Shown here: one piece after another, positions 8,149 to 20,361 of the stretch
How the letters are laid out: every line of letters begins with the position of its first letter
How positions within the stretch are numbered: the stretch's first letter is position 1
The notes under the pieces: generated by a model
The model's input: only the letters and a program-made list of their open reading frames with translations
The model's database searches: none
Told to the model about the DNA's origin: nothing
Assembly: GCA_036271315.1 (NCBI GenBank)
Contig: DATBAV010000044.1
Location: 1-64,000, forward strand
From: VRUE01 sp036271315
Lineage (GTDB): Bacteria; Actinomycetota; Thermoleophilia; Solirubrobacterales; 70-9
Length of the DNA: 64,000 bases
Reading direction: 5' to 3'
Position numbers and translations under genes: made by a program

Positions 8149-8430
8149 CTAGAGCGAGCCGGTCAGATCGCCGGTCGACATCGCGGCCAGGGTCTGACTG
8201 GTCATCGTCCCGCGCGAGCCGAGCTCGACCGAGACCTTGGCCATCGTCTTCTCGTCGGGAGCCTCAACGATCGTGACGAAGTCGTACTGACCGAGCGTCG
8301 CGTACTGGGCAACCACCTTTGCCCCAATCTGCTCGACCTCTTTATTCACCTCAGCAACCCTTCCAGGGTTGTTCTTCAACGTCCGCACACCCTCGGACGT
8401 CAAGTTGGTCAGCATCACATAGGTAGGCAT
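8149..8430 (-). CDS. GYD-domain protein
   Basis: A 93-residue single-domain protein of the GYD family: MPTYVMLTNLTSEGV, then LGQYDFVTIVEAPDE containing the G-x-Y-D core. The family is a small ferredoxin-like fold of unknown biochemical role, often near metabolic genes. A GAGGAG ribosome site precedes ATG 8430. It immediately precedes purD on the same strand. No enzymatic function should be assumed. Confidence 0.9.
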   Translation of the reverse strand: MPTYVMLTNLTSEGVRTLKNNPGRVAEVNKEVEQIGAKVVAQYATLGQYDFVTIVEAPDEKTMAKVSVELGSRGTMTSQTLAAMSTGDLTGSL

Positions 8431-8484
8431 CGCAATCTCCTCTCGGACTGGGCTTCGACCCTACGTTACCCGGCGACCGGAGGA

Positions 8485-10089
8485 TCAGTAGCCAGCGGGA
8501 TGACGCACGACGAAGCCTTCCGGGTAGGGAGGCTCGGGGTGCCAGCGGGGGCCGGTTCCCTGTGCGTCACCGACGGTGTCCCAGCGCAGCCCGGCGATCT
8601 CGGCGTAGGCGTGTGTTGCGCTGGCGTAGATGGTGATCCAGCGACCGGGGCCCGGTTCGCCGTAGCTCTCCAAAGAGCCGGAGGTGAGAGGGGTGTCGAG
8701 CAGGCCGGCGCCGTAGAGGGCGAAGCTCACAGCTCCAGAGCAGTCGTATCCGGAGGCGTACCAGCTGCCGTGCCCGCCGCCCCAGATGTAGGGAGTGGTG
8801 GCGATCGAGTTGGCGGCCGAGATCGCCGCCTTGACCGCGGCCGGAGCGTTTTCGGGAGCGCTGGCGAAACCGTTGTCGAGCACCGCGCTCGGGCCCGGCG
8901 TTTCGAAGCCGGAGGCGAGCGGCGCGACGCGCCAGTCGACGTAGCTGGTCTTGCACTGGCCTTCGAGCGCTTCGGCGTCGCTGAGCACCGCCTGCACGTA
9001 CCACTCGGCTTGGTTGTGGGCAAAGATCCCGGCCCGCAGGCTCCCCTTCGACCAGATCAACCGCGCCAGGGTCGCCGCCGAGTCGGCTGGGTCGGCGCGG
9101 TGGATGTGACCGTCTTCGTCACCGTCGACTGCGTACTTGCTCCACTCGCTCGGTTCGAGCCCGAGCGGGCCGCGTTCGCGCATTTGCTTGGCGCCCATGC
9201 CGCGGCCGAAGTTCGACTCGAGCCTGGCGACCGCGGCCAGGGCCCACACTCCACGCTGCCCCAGTTCGTAGCGGGCCGCCGCGTCCTCGAAGGCGGCGAG
9301 GTAGTCGGCGGGGATCCGTTTCCGCCAAGCCGGCGCCGGCTGACATTCGAGCACCGGCATCTGCGGGGTAAGGGCGAAGCTACCGGCGGTGCCGCCGCCG
9401 AGCGAGCCGTAACAGCTGGCATTGGCCAGCACCTCGGCCACGTACCAGTCGGCATGGTTGTAGGAGAAGATCGCGTTGTAGGTGTCGGTCGGCATGCCCG
9501 CGGCGTTGAGGTAGCGCGCCGCGGCGAAGATCGCGTCTTCGGGGTCGTAGGGATCGCGCACGCCATCGCCGTTGGCGTCGACTCCCCAGGTTTCCCAGGT
9601 CGACGGCAGGAACTGCATCCAGCCGATCGCGCCGGCCGAGGAGGGCCCCATGTTGGTGCCGAAGGCGCTCTCGATGCCGTTGATCGAGGCGAGGATCGCG
9701 GCGCCCTGGGGGCCGAGCCCGTAGGCATTGGCGGCGCGCTGGTAGATCGGGATCAGCACCGGCGGCACCCCCGAGCTGGCGCAGCTGGAGCTCGGGATCG
9801 ACGGCACTTCGAAGACTTCGGAGGGAGTCGGGGCGGGAACCGCGCCCGCGTCGGGTTCGCTTTCCGGCGCCGGTTCGGCTGCTTCCGCTTTTTCTTCGGT
9901 TGGCGCTTCGACCGCGGTGCCGCCGCTCGGCTGCGGTACTGGCGTTGCCGCCGGCGCGGCGAGCGTTTCGTTCTGTTCGAGCGCCGGGGCGATCGTTTCC
10001 GCCGGGGCGGGCGCGGCGGCGCTCGCCTGGGTGGCGCTCAGCGCCGCGCCGACCGCCGCGACGGCGAGGGTGTTGCGCAGGCGGCCCAT
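8485..10089 (-). CDS. Secreted lytic transglycosylase with two transglycosylase-like units and a C-terminal NlpC/P60-like domain
   Basis: A 534-residue exported protein. The signal peptide (MGRLRNTLAVAAVGAALSA) is followed by a ~70-residue Ala/Pro/Glu-rich linker. The first SLT-type domain carries the catalytic-type Glu in SINGIESAFGTNMGPSSAGA and IGWMQFLPSTWETWGVDANG. A second, shorter copy (LARLESNFGRGMG) follows. The last ~110 residues form a C40-like domain with the DCSGAV nucleophile Cys and a partner His in ATHAYAEI. It probably cleaves peptidoglycan glycan and peptide bonds. The start ATG overlaps the upstream stop as TGATG. Confidence 0.88.
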   Translation of the reverse strand: MGRLRNTLAVAAVGAALSATQASAAAPAPAETIAPALEQNETLAAPAATPVPQPSGGTAVEAPTEEKAEAAEPAPESEPDAGAVPAPTPSEVFEVPSIPSSSCASSGVPPVLIPIYQRAANAYGLGPQGAAILASINGIESAFGTNMGPSSAGAIGWMQFLPSTWETWGVDANGDGVRDPYDPEDAIFAAARYLNAAGMPTDTYNAIFSYNHADWYVAEVLANASCYGSLGGGTAGSFALTPQMPVLECQPAPAWRKRIPADYLAAFEDAAARYELGQRGVWALAAVARLESNFGRGMGAKQMRERGPLGLEPSEWSKYAVDGDEDGHIHRADPADSAATLARLIWSKGSLRAGIFAHNQAEWYVQAVLSDAEALEGQCKTSYVDWRVAPLASGFETPGPSAVLDNGFASAPENAPAAVKAAISAANSIATTPYIWGGGHGSWYASGYDCSGAVSFALYGAGLLDTPLTSGSLESYGEPGPGRWITIYASATHAYAEIAGLRWDTVGDAQGTGPRWHPEPPYPEGFVVRHPAGY

Positions 10090-11006
10090 CAGCCGAGCGA
10101 GTCCGCGACTTGCCAGACGCCGGTTTTCGGGTTGCGCTGCATCTCGAGTCGCAGCTCGCTGGTGACGCCGACGCGCAGCAGCGAGACGCTCAGCGTGAAG
10201 GTGTCCCCTTTGTGCGGTCCGGCCACGACGTTGAGCACCTTCGCCTTCGGCACCTTGACGCCTGCCGGCTGCCGCGGCGGCCGCCGCAGGAGTTCGTGAG
10301 CAAGCCGTGGGGTGGCGGTCCGGTTGAAGGTCGTTTCGACCCGCGAGGCCTTGCGGCCGATCTCGTAGAGGACGAAGGCGCCGGCGAACTGGTGGGCGAT
10401 CTTGGCTGCCGGCGGTCCGGCGGGCTTGACGGCGGACGCGCTGGCGGAGTCGCCGCCGCTTGGGCCCGCCGACTTCGCTACTTCCGCAGTCGAGCCACTT
10501 CCGGCGATCGAGCCGGGGGTTGCGACGGGGCTTTCCGCGCCCGCGCCCGAGCTCTTCGAGACGCTGCCCCGCGGCGCGTCGGCGAAGTCGGGCTTTGCCC
10601 CCTGCAGCACTGGCGCTGCCGCGGCGGCCGCCGGCCGGGGGGCCTGCCGCACGATCGCGGCGGCGGCCGGGGCACTCGTCTCCGGCGCCGGGGAAGTCCC
10701 GCCACTGCCACTCCCAGAGGCCCAGACGAGCCCGAGCACGCCGGCGCCTGCCGCCAGCAGGGCCAGGACAGCGACGCCAAGCGCGCGCAGCTGCGGGTCC
10801 CAGTCTCCGGTGCGCTCCTGCAGCGGCCAGACAAAGCCGCGCTCGATCGCCCAGATCGCTCGCTCGAACGGCCACTTGACCACCTCCGCGATGCCGCGCA
10901 GGACGTCGGCGCCGCCCCAGACCACGCGCTCCTCTACCGCGAAAGCGGCGTGGGCAAGCGAAGAGCGGATTGGGGCAGGGGTATCGATACGACGGCGTCC
11001 GAGCAT
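10089..11006 (-). CDS. Single-pass membrane protein, unknown
   Basis: 305 residues: a ~75-residue N-terminal cytoplasmic part, one membrane helix (ALGVAVLALLAAGAGVLGLVWA), an Ala/Ser/Pro-rich linker of about 100 residues, and a C-terminal ~105-residue exported domain (KIAHQFAGAFVLYEIGRK ... QRNPKTGVWQVADSLG). The arrangement resembles VirB8/TcpC-type NTF2-fold subunits, but I cannot confirm homology. Translational coupling to the transglycosylase suggests the pair acts together at the cell wall. Confidence 0.6.
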   Translation of the reverse strand: MLGRRRIDTPAPIRSSLAHAAFAVEERVVWGGADVLRGIAEVVKWPFERAIWAIERGFVWPLQERTGDWDPQLRALGVAVLALLAAGAGVLGLVWASGSGSGGTSPAPETSAPAAAAIVRQAPRPAAAAAAPVLQGAKPDFADAPRGSVSKSSGAGAESPVATPGSIAGSGSTAEVAKSAGPSGGDSASASAVKPAGPPAAKIAHQFAGAFVLYEIGRKASRVETTFNRTATPRLAHELLRRPPRQPAGVKVPKAKVLNVVAGPHKGDTFTLSVSLLRVGVTSELRLEMQRNPKTGVWQVADSLG

Positions 11007-11091
11007 GGATTGGTCAGCTTGAGAGCTTATTTCGGATTCTCAAACCTTTCCCTTAACACCAAATAATGGGCTTTAGTTCCCATTGGCGCCG
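11007..11091. other. clpB 3' / membrane-protein 5' intergenic
   Basis: An AT-richer 85-bp gap. It contains TTGAGA (11019-11024) and TCTCAA (11038-11043) as a weak inverted repeat with 13-nt spacing. This is not the HspR HAIR spacing (N7). It could hold the promoter of the membrane-protein/transglycosylase pair or a terminator for clpB; neither is clear. Confidence 0.3.
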
Positions 11092-13660
<2,569 letters not shown>

Positions 13661-13674
<14 letters not shown>

Positions 13675-13966
13675 CGGCGCCTCCTTCCAGTTCTCTCAGC
13701 CTGCGTTCCAGCGCCAACACCCTCTCCACGCCGGCCAGGTTCAGGCCTTCGGCGGTCAGCTGCTGGATCCGCCGCAGACGCTCGACGTCGCGCTGTGAGT
13801 AGAGCCGGGTGTTCTTCGGCGAGCGCTTCGGCCGGATCAACCCGCGCGCCTCGTAGATCCGCAGCGTTTGCGGGTGCATGTGGGCGAGCTCGGCGGCGAC
13901 CGAGATCATGAAGACGCCCTGGTCGGAGTCGATCGAGACCTCGATCCGTTCGCGCCGGGTGCTCAT
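13661..13966 (-). CDS. hspR: MerR-family heat-shock repressor HspR
   Basis: A 101-residue MerR-type winged-helix protein. It carries the HspR hallmark FMISVAAELAHMHPQTLRIYEARGLI followed by TRLYSQRDVERLRRIQ and a C-terminal helix. In actinobacteria HspR with DnaK represses the dnaK operon at HAIR sites. No canonical HAIR was seen upstream of dnaK here. The start ATG 13966 overlaps the stop of the preceding 24-codon ORF as ATGA. Confidence 0.95.
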
Positions 13967-14037
13967 GACAAACCTTCGCGTCCAAATCGACGCGGATTCG
14001 AACGACCGGCAATCACCGCGCCGATTTGGTCGCTCAT
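13963..14037 (-). CDS. 24-residue ORF chained between dnaJ and hspR
   Basis: ATG 14037 overlaps the dnaJ stop (ATGA) and its TGA overlaps the hspR start (ATGA), so one ribosome could pass through all three. The peptide begins MSDQIGAVIAGRSN and is Arg/Gly-rich, with no family. The DNA is also an imperfect palindrome (13982-13995 pairs with 14016-14029, 13 of 14). It could be a leader peptide coupling HspR synthesis to DnaJ, or a palindromic element that happens to be open. No independent ribosome site is evident. Confidence 0.45.
   Translation of the reverse strand: MSDQIGAVIAGRSNPRRFGREGLS
13982..14029. repeat. 14-bp inverted repeat (one mismatch) at the dnaJ-hspR junction
   Basis: CCAAATCGACGCGG (13982-13995) pairs with CCGCGCCGATTTGG (14016-14029) at 13 of 14 positions, with a 20-nt loop. 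In the dnaK-operon mRNA it would form a hairpin just before the hspR start, so it could tune HspR translation or message decay. Confidence 0.85.
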
Positions 14038-15161
14038 GACGCCGCCTTTCGCAGCAGCTCGGCCCGCGGGTCGGAGCCGTTGAAGGCCTCGGCCAGCTTC
14101 TCCGCCGCCTCCTCCTGCTCGGCGGTCAGCTTCTCCGGCATCTCGATCTCGAGCCGGTAGCGGATGTCGCCCTTGCCGCGGCCCTTCGGCTTCGGCGCGC
14201 CCTCGCCTTTGAGGCGTTGGATCGAGCCGTGCTTGGTTCCCGAGCCGACCTTGATCTTCTTGGTCCCATCCAGCGTCGGCACCTCGATCGTCGCCCCGCG
14301 CAGGGCCTCGGCGATCGTGATCGGCACCGTCACCTCGAGGTTGCCGCCGTCGAGCCGTTTGAAGATCGGCGAGGCGGCGACGCGGGTGACGACGAAGAGA
14401 TCGCCGGGCGGGCCGCCGCGCTGGCCCGCCTCGCCCTTGCCGGCGAGCCGGATCCGCGCCCCGTCCTTGACCCCGGCCGGGATGTTCACCTTGTAGCGCT
14501 TGGTCTGTTTGGTCAGCCCCGAGCCGCCGCAGGTGGGGCAGGGGTCCTCGATGATCTGGCCCTGGCCGCCGCACTGCGGGCAGGGCTGGCTGATCGAGAA
14601 GAAGCCCTGGCTCTGGGCGTCGATGCCGCGGCCTTCGCAGCGCGGGCAGGTGACCGGGCTCGTCCCCGGTTTGGCGCCGTTGCCATGGCAGGTCGGGCAG
14701 CGTTCGGCCTTTGGCACCGTGACCGAGACCTGGGCGCCGTTGACCGCCTGGTCGAAGCTGAGGCTGAGCTCGGTTTCGAGGTCGCGGCCACGGACCTGCT
14801 GTGGCTGCGCCCGCCCGCCGCCACCGCTGCGGCCGAAGAGGTTGGAGAAGATGTCGCTGACGTCGAAGCCGCCGGCCGCACCGGGACCGCCGGGCCCGAA
14901 CGGGCCGGCCCCGCCGGGACCGCCCGCGCCGCCGCCGAACCCTCCGAACATGCCGCCACCGGCGTCGTATTCCTTGCGCTTCTCCGGGTCGGAAAGCGTG
15001 TCGTAGGCGCCCTGGATCTCCTTGAAGCGCTCCTCCGCCTTGGGGTCGTCCGGGTTGCGGTCAGGGTGGTACTGGCGCGCCAGCTTGCGGTGCGCTTTCT
15101 TGATCTCCTCCTCGGAAGCCCCTTTCGGGACCCCGAGCACCTTGTAGAGATCCTCAGCCAC
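14034..15161 (-). CDS. dnaJ: Chaperone DnaJ (Hsp40)
   Basis: Co-chaperone that delivers clients to DnaK and stimulates its ATPase. It is 375 residues: a J domain with HPD at 32-34, a Gly/Phe-rich region about 70-115, four zinc-binding repeats CPTCHGNG, CPRCEGRG, CPQCGGQG and CPTCGGSG starting near 155, 172, 194 and 208, and two C-terminal substrate-binding beta domains. It follows grpE by 3 bp. Confidence 0.98.
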   Translation of the reverse strand: MAEDLYKVLGVPKGASEEEIKKAHRKLARQYHPDRNPDDPKAEERFKEIQGAYDTLSDPEKRKEYDAGGGMFGGFGGGAGGPGGAGPFGPGGPGAAGGFDVSDIFSNLFGRSGGGGRAQPQQVRGRDLETELSLSFDQAVNGAQVSVTVPKAERCPTCHGNGAKPGTSPVTCPRCEGRGIDAQSQGFFSISQPCPQCGGQGQIIEDPCPTCGGSGLTKQTKRYKVNIPAGVKDGARIRLAGKGEAGQRGGPPGDLFVVTRVAASPIFKRLDGGNLEVTVPITIAEALRGATIEVPTLDGTKKIKVGSGTKHGSIQRLKGEGAPKPKGRGKGDIRYRLEIEMPEKLTAEQEEAAEKLAEAFNGSDPRAELLRKAAS

Positions 15162-15164
15162 CAG

Positions 15165-15793
15165 CTACTCGCTCACCACCACGCGCGCGGGTCGGATCAA
15201 CTGCTCGCCGAACCGGTACCCCTTCTGCATCACCTCGACGACCGTCCCCGACTCAACCCCGACCGAGGCCACGGTCGAGAGCGCTTCGTGAAGCGTCGGA
15301 TCGAACTTCTCCCCCTCCGGGTCCAAAGCCTCGACCCCGTTCCGCGTCAGCGTCTCCCGCAGCCTGCGAAAGACCAGCAGCACCCCATGCGAAAGTCCGT
15401 CCTCAGAGTCCCCCTCCGGATCCAGCCCAGCAGCCTGAATAGCCCGCTCCAGATCATCGAGAACCACCACAACCTCCCGAATCACCTCAGCTTTCCCACG
15501 CCCGCCGGCAGCCTGAACCTCCGCAGTCATTCGCTTGCGAAAGTTCTCGAAGTCAGCCTTGGTCCGCTTAGCGAGATCGAGGTACTCGTCCCGCTCCCGC
15601 TGCGCGTCAGCAAGCAGAGCATCGAGATCGGTCTCAACGGCGTCCGCCTGTGGCGCGTCTCCCGCGGGTGGCGGTGTAGGGGGCACCGCCCCCGAGGACG
15701 CTTTAGCGACCGGAGGGGGTGGTGGGTTCCCTGCACCGACAGGCCCCGCGGGCCGATGCTCCTCGGTCCCGGACTCGTGTCCCTGATCCGGCC

Positions 15794-15797
<4 letters not shown>
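15165..15797 (-). CDS. grpE: Nucleotide exchange factor GrpE
   Basis: Releases ADP from DnaK. It is 210 residues: a disordered Pro/Ala-rich N-terminus of about 50, a long dimerisation helix (DALLADAQRERDEYLDLAKRT ... FENFRKR), and the C-terminal beta domain with FDPTLHEALS and VMQKGYRFGEQLIRPARVVV. The GTG start overlaps the dnaK stop as GTGA. Confidence 0.97.
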
Positions 15798-17701
<1,904 letters not shown>

Positions 17702-17751
17702 TATTAACTACCTCCAGCTCTAGTTCGTTCTGCCTAAGAAATCTAAGCGGC

Positions 17752-17780
17752 AGTATGGCAGATCTTTAGCGGGATGCCAA
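17752..17780 (-). promoter_or_regulatory. Probable sigma-A-type dnaK promoter
   Basis: Read on the minus strand, TTGGCA (17775-17780) is followed after exactly 17 nt by CATACT (17752-17757), about 50 nt before the dnaK GTG. An inverted repeat (17769-17788, core GGATGC-CAA-GCATCC) overlaps the -35 and could be an operator. Neither HAIR (CTTGAGT-N7-ACTCAAG) nor CIRCE is visible. Confidence 0.55.
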
Positions 17781-17791
17781 GCATCCGCTTA

Positions 17792-17908
17792 TAGTGGGTT
17801 TGCGTTTAGCAATGCCGGGCAGCCACTGGGGAGTGGCGCCTGGCGGGGAGGCGCCTCGACGACTTGACTCGCCGGTTCGCGGCGGGTCGCCAACGAAGAG
17901 GAGCCGAT
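17792..17908 (+). promoter_or_regulatory. Structured leader upstream of the secreted EEP protein
   Basis: About 115 nt before the GTG at 17909 contain several hairpins: CCACT-GGGG-AGTGG (17823-17836), the palindrome GAGGCGCCTC (17848-17857) and further GC-rich pairing around 17873-17890. A clear AGAGGAG ribosome site is at 17896-17902. It may be an RNA regulatory leader. It does not match any riboswitch consensus well enough for me to name one. Confidence 0.3.
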
Positions 17909-19129
17909 GTGAATCATCTTCATCTCTGGAACCGGCGGTCGGCGACGCTGCTCGCGTTTGCCGCTGCGCTGATCTTCGCCCTGCTGCCGCTGGACACCGC
18001 GGGAGCCCACCGGGGCGGTTCGGACCTTGGCCACCATCACGGTAAGCCCCATCGCTACCCGCATCATCCCGGCCACGGCCATCACGGCAAAGGCCACGGC
18101 CATGGTCACGGCAAGCGCGACCTCACGGTCATGACCCAGAACATGTACCTGGGATCTAGCCTCAACCCGGCGCTCGAAGCGGCAACTCCGGAAGAATTCG
18201 TCGAAGCCGTCGCGCAGATCTACGCGACCGTGCAGTACACGAACTTCCCCCAGCGCGCCGAAGCGATCGCCAACGAGGTCAAGGAAAACGACCCGGACCT
18301 GGTCGGCTTGCAGGAGGTGTCGAAGTGGACGACCGGTGGCGTTAACCCGCCCGCCGGCTACGACTTCCTCGCCATCCTGGAAAACGATCTCGCTGCCCGC
18401 GGGTTGCACTACACGGCGGCATCGATCGCGCATAACGCGAAAATCGGGCCGGCGCCGCTCGCCCTGGCCGAACAGGGCTGTGTCCAGCCGGGCCCGACGA
18501 TCACCTGCTCGGTGGAACTCGAAGATCGCGACGTGATCCTCGTCAACGACGACACACCGGGACTGAGCTGGAGCAACCCACAAAGCGGGCGCTATGCCAC
18601 GCAGCAGTCGATCGAATCGCCGGTCGGTCCGCTCTCGTTCGACCGCGGCTGGGCCAGCATCGACGCGAGGCTGAAGCATCAGCCGTTCCGCTTCGTCGAC
18701 ACCCACCTCGAAACCGAGGAATCACCGCTCGTGCAGCAGGCGCAGGCGGCTGAATTCCTCGCCGGCCCCGGCAAGGGCGGGACGATCGTCGTCACCGGCG
18801 ATTTCAACTCCGCCGCGGACGGCTCCACGACCACCTCCTACGCGCAGCTCACCGCGCCCGGCAAGTTCCGCGACAGCTGGAACGAGAAACTCCTCGGGCC
18901 GGGCCTCTCCTGCTGCCAGGAATCGAACACCCCGCCGCTCGCACCGGGGGCGCTGAACAACCCGGTCTCGACGTTCCGGACACGGATAGACCTGATCCTC
19001 GGCCGCGGCGCCGCCCGTTCAGACGGCGACGACGCCCACCTGATCGGGGACACGCCATTCCAGGCAACCCCCTCGTTCTGGCCATCTGACCATGCGGGAG
19101 TGGTCAGCGAACTGAGTCTCGGAGGCTAG
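17909..19129 (+). CDS. Secreted endonuclease/exonuclease/phosphatase-family protein
   Basis: 406 residues. GTG 17909 is chosen for its ribosome site and because it starts right before a signal peptide (SATLLAFAAALIFALLPLDTA). A His/Gly-rich stretch (HHHGKPHRYPHHPGHGHHGK) after the signal may bind metal. The EEP fold follows: LTVMTQNMYLG, DLVGLQEVS (metal Glu), VVTGDFNSAADG, RIDLILGR and the terminal SDHAGV. The substrate could be nucleic acid, phospholipid or inositol phosphate. An unusual Cys pair (SCCQES) suggests a disulfide. Divergent from dnaK. Confidence 0.88.
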   Translation: MNHLHLWNRRSATLLAFAAALIFALLPLDTAGAHRGGSDLGHHHGKPHRYPHHPGHGHHGKGHGHGHGKRDLTVMTQNMYLGSSLNPALEAATPEEFVEAVAQIYATVQYTNFPQRAEAIANEVKENDPDLVGLQEVSKWTTGGVNPPAGYDFLAILENDLAARGLHYTAASIAHNAKIGPAPLALAEQGCVQPGPTITCSVELEDRDVILVNDDTPGLSWSNPQSGRYATQQSIESPVGPLSFDRGWASIDARLKHQPFRFVDTHLETEESPLVQQAQAAEFLAGPGKGGTIVVTGDFNSAADGSTTTSYAQLTAPGKFRDSWNEKLLGPGLSCCQESNTPPLAPGALNNPVSTFRTRIDLILGRGAARSDGDDAHLIGDTPFQATPSFWPSDHAGVVSELSLGG

Positions 19130-19143
19130 CCAGCGAAACCCGA

Positions 19144-19253
19144 GCCAAATCCGGAAGGGGTGGAGCGTCTTGCACTTTTTCGTCGTGAGCTAGAGGCGCC
19201 AGCCCACCCACGCTCCACCGAAAAAGTTAAGCGAAACCCCTTCCGGATTTGGC
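19144..19253. repeat. 18-bp inverted repeat enclosing two interleaved shorter inverted repeats
   Basis: Outer arms: 19144-19161 exactly complementary to 19236-19253. Inside, GGTGGAGCGT (19159-19168) pairs with 19210-19219, and ACTTTTTCG (19174-19182) pairs with 19219-19227. The order is A-B-C-B'-C'-A', so B and C pairs interleave as in a pseudoknot. It lies between convergent genes (stops at 19129 and 19259), so termination in both directions is the default reading. Confidence 0.9.
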
Positions 19254-19258
19254 GCCGG

Positions 19259-19666
19259 CTATCCCTCGCCGGCAGTGTGGGCGACGAATTCGGCGACTTC
19301 TTTCGCCTGTTGCTCGTTGAGGATGCCGGCCGGCATCCGGCCCGGCGTGGTGGTGCTGTCGACGCCGTTTTCAACCGCGTTGAGGACGCGGCCTTCTACC
19401 TGCGCCAGTTCTTTGCCCTCTGCCGGCCCGGAGGGCGTCAGCAGTTCGTCCAGATCCGGCGCGTAGTTGCCGTCGGTGCCGGCGGCGTAGAGCGTGTGGC
19501 AGGTGCCACAGTTGGTCTGGAAGAGGCTCTGGCCGCTCTTTAGGTCCGCGGGCACATCCTGGGCGCCGCGGGCCGCGTCGCCGTCATTGCGGAAGGCGAG
19601 CCACGGGATCAAGACCGCTAGGACGACGACCACGAGCCCGAAGACGATGAACGTTTTTTTGCTCAT
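19259..19666 (-). CDS. Membrane-anchored mono-heme cytochrome c
   Basis: 135 residues. An N-terminal membrane anchor (TFIVFGLVVVVLAVLIPWLAF) is followed by a class I cytochrome c domain with CGTCH (near residue 53) and axial Met in PGRMPAGI near residue 111. It is located outside the membrane, where it shuttles electrons in a respiratory or redox chain. The start ATG overlaps the nth stop (ATGA), an association that probably reflects operon packing rather than function. Confidence 0.93.
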   Translation of the reverse strand: MSKKTFIVFGLVVVVLAVLIPWLAFRNDGDAARGAQDVPADLKSGQSLFQTNCGTCHTLYAAGTDGNYAPDLDELLTPSGPAEGKELAQVEGRVLNAVENGVDSTTTPGRMPAGILNEQQAKEVAEFVAHTAGEG

Positions 19667-20346
19667 TTGCGCCCGGCACGGTACCAGGGACACATTCGGC
19701 GCAGCTCGCACTCGCCGCAGCGCGGTTTCGGCCGGCAGACCTCGCGCCCGTGGCGGATCAGGTTCATGTGCAGCTCGTACGCGTCCTCGGGATCGACGAC
19801 GGCCTGCATCTCGTCGTGGGCGCGTTCGAACGAGGCCTTCTCGGGAAAGAAGCCGAGCCGCCCGCCGACCCGGTGCACGTGCACGTCGACCGGGATCTCG
19901 GGGATGCCCCAGGAGAACATCAGCACGCAGGCCGCCGTTTTGCGCCCGACCCCCGGCAGCGAGTCCAGGTAGGCCATCGACTCGGCCGCCGGAGCCGTCT
20001 TCGTCCAGTCGAGGCTGGGGTCCTTGCCGAGCTGCTCGAGGATCGCCTGGATCCGCGGCGCCTTCTGCTTGCCCAGGCCGCCGGGCCGGATCGCCTCCTC
20101 GACCGCGCCGACAGGGGCATCGCGCACTTCCTCCCACTCGGGAAAGCGCTCGCGCAGGGCGGCGAAGGCGCGATCGCGGTTGCGGTCGTTGGTGTGCTGG
20201 GAGAGGACCGTCTTGATCAGCTCGGCGATTGGATGACCGTGCGGCTGGTTGACCGGCCGCCCGTACATCTCGCGCAGCCGGTCGCGGATCGCGCGTACGC
20301 GGCGCTTTGGCGGTCGCTTCCAATCCATGGCGCGGACCCTAGCCAT
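19663..20346 (-). CDS. nth: Endonuclease III-family DNA glycosylase
   Basis: Base-excision enzyme for oxidised pyrimidines. It is 227 residues (221 if ATG 20328 is used). It has the helix-hairpin-helix LPGVGRKTA with catalytic Lys, the catalytic Asp in VDVHVHRV, and an iron-sulfur motif C-x5-C-x2-C-x5-C (CRPKPRCGECELRRMC), one residue shorter in the first spacing than the classic x6. The reading frame is intact. The gene diverges from the adjacent hydrolase with only 15 bp between starts. Confidence 0.93.
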   Translation of the reverse strand: MARVRAMDWKRPPKRRVRAIRDRLREMYGRPVNQPHGHPIAELIKTVLSQHTNDRNRDRAFAALRERFPEWEEVRDAPVGAVEEAIRPGGLGKQKAPRIQAILEQLGKDPSLDWTKTAPAAESMAYLDSLPGVGRKTAACVLMFSWGIPEIPVDVHVHRVGGRLGFFPEKASFERAHDEMQAVVDPEDAYELHMNLIRHGREVCRPKPRCGECELRRMCPWYRAGRK

Positions 20347-20361
20347 GCATATGGTTCGAGC

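Noticed and set aside
11017..11046. HAIR site after clpB
   Set aside because: TTGAGA/TCTCAA spacing is 13, not 7, and the half-sites differ.
17702..17800. HAIR or CIRCE operator upstream of dnaK
   Set aside because: No CTTGAGT-N7-ACTCAAG or TTAGCACTC-N9-GAGTGCTAA match was found on reading the region.
17792..17908. c-di-AMP or cobalamin riboswitch
   Set aside because: GCCACTG and GCCGGGCAGCC fragments recall those classes but the required conserved boxes are not present in order.
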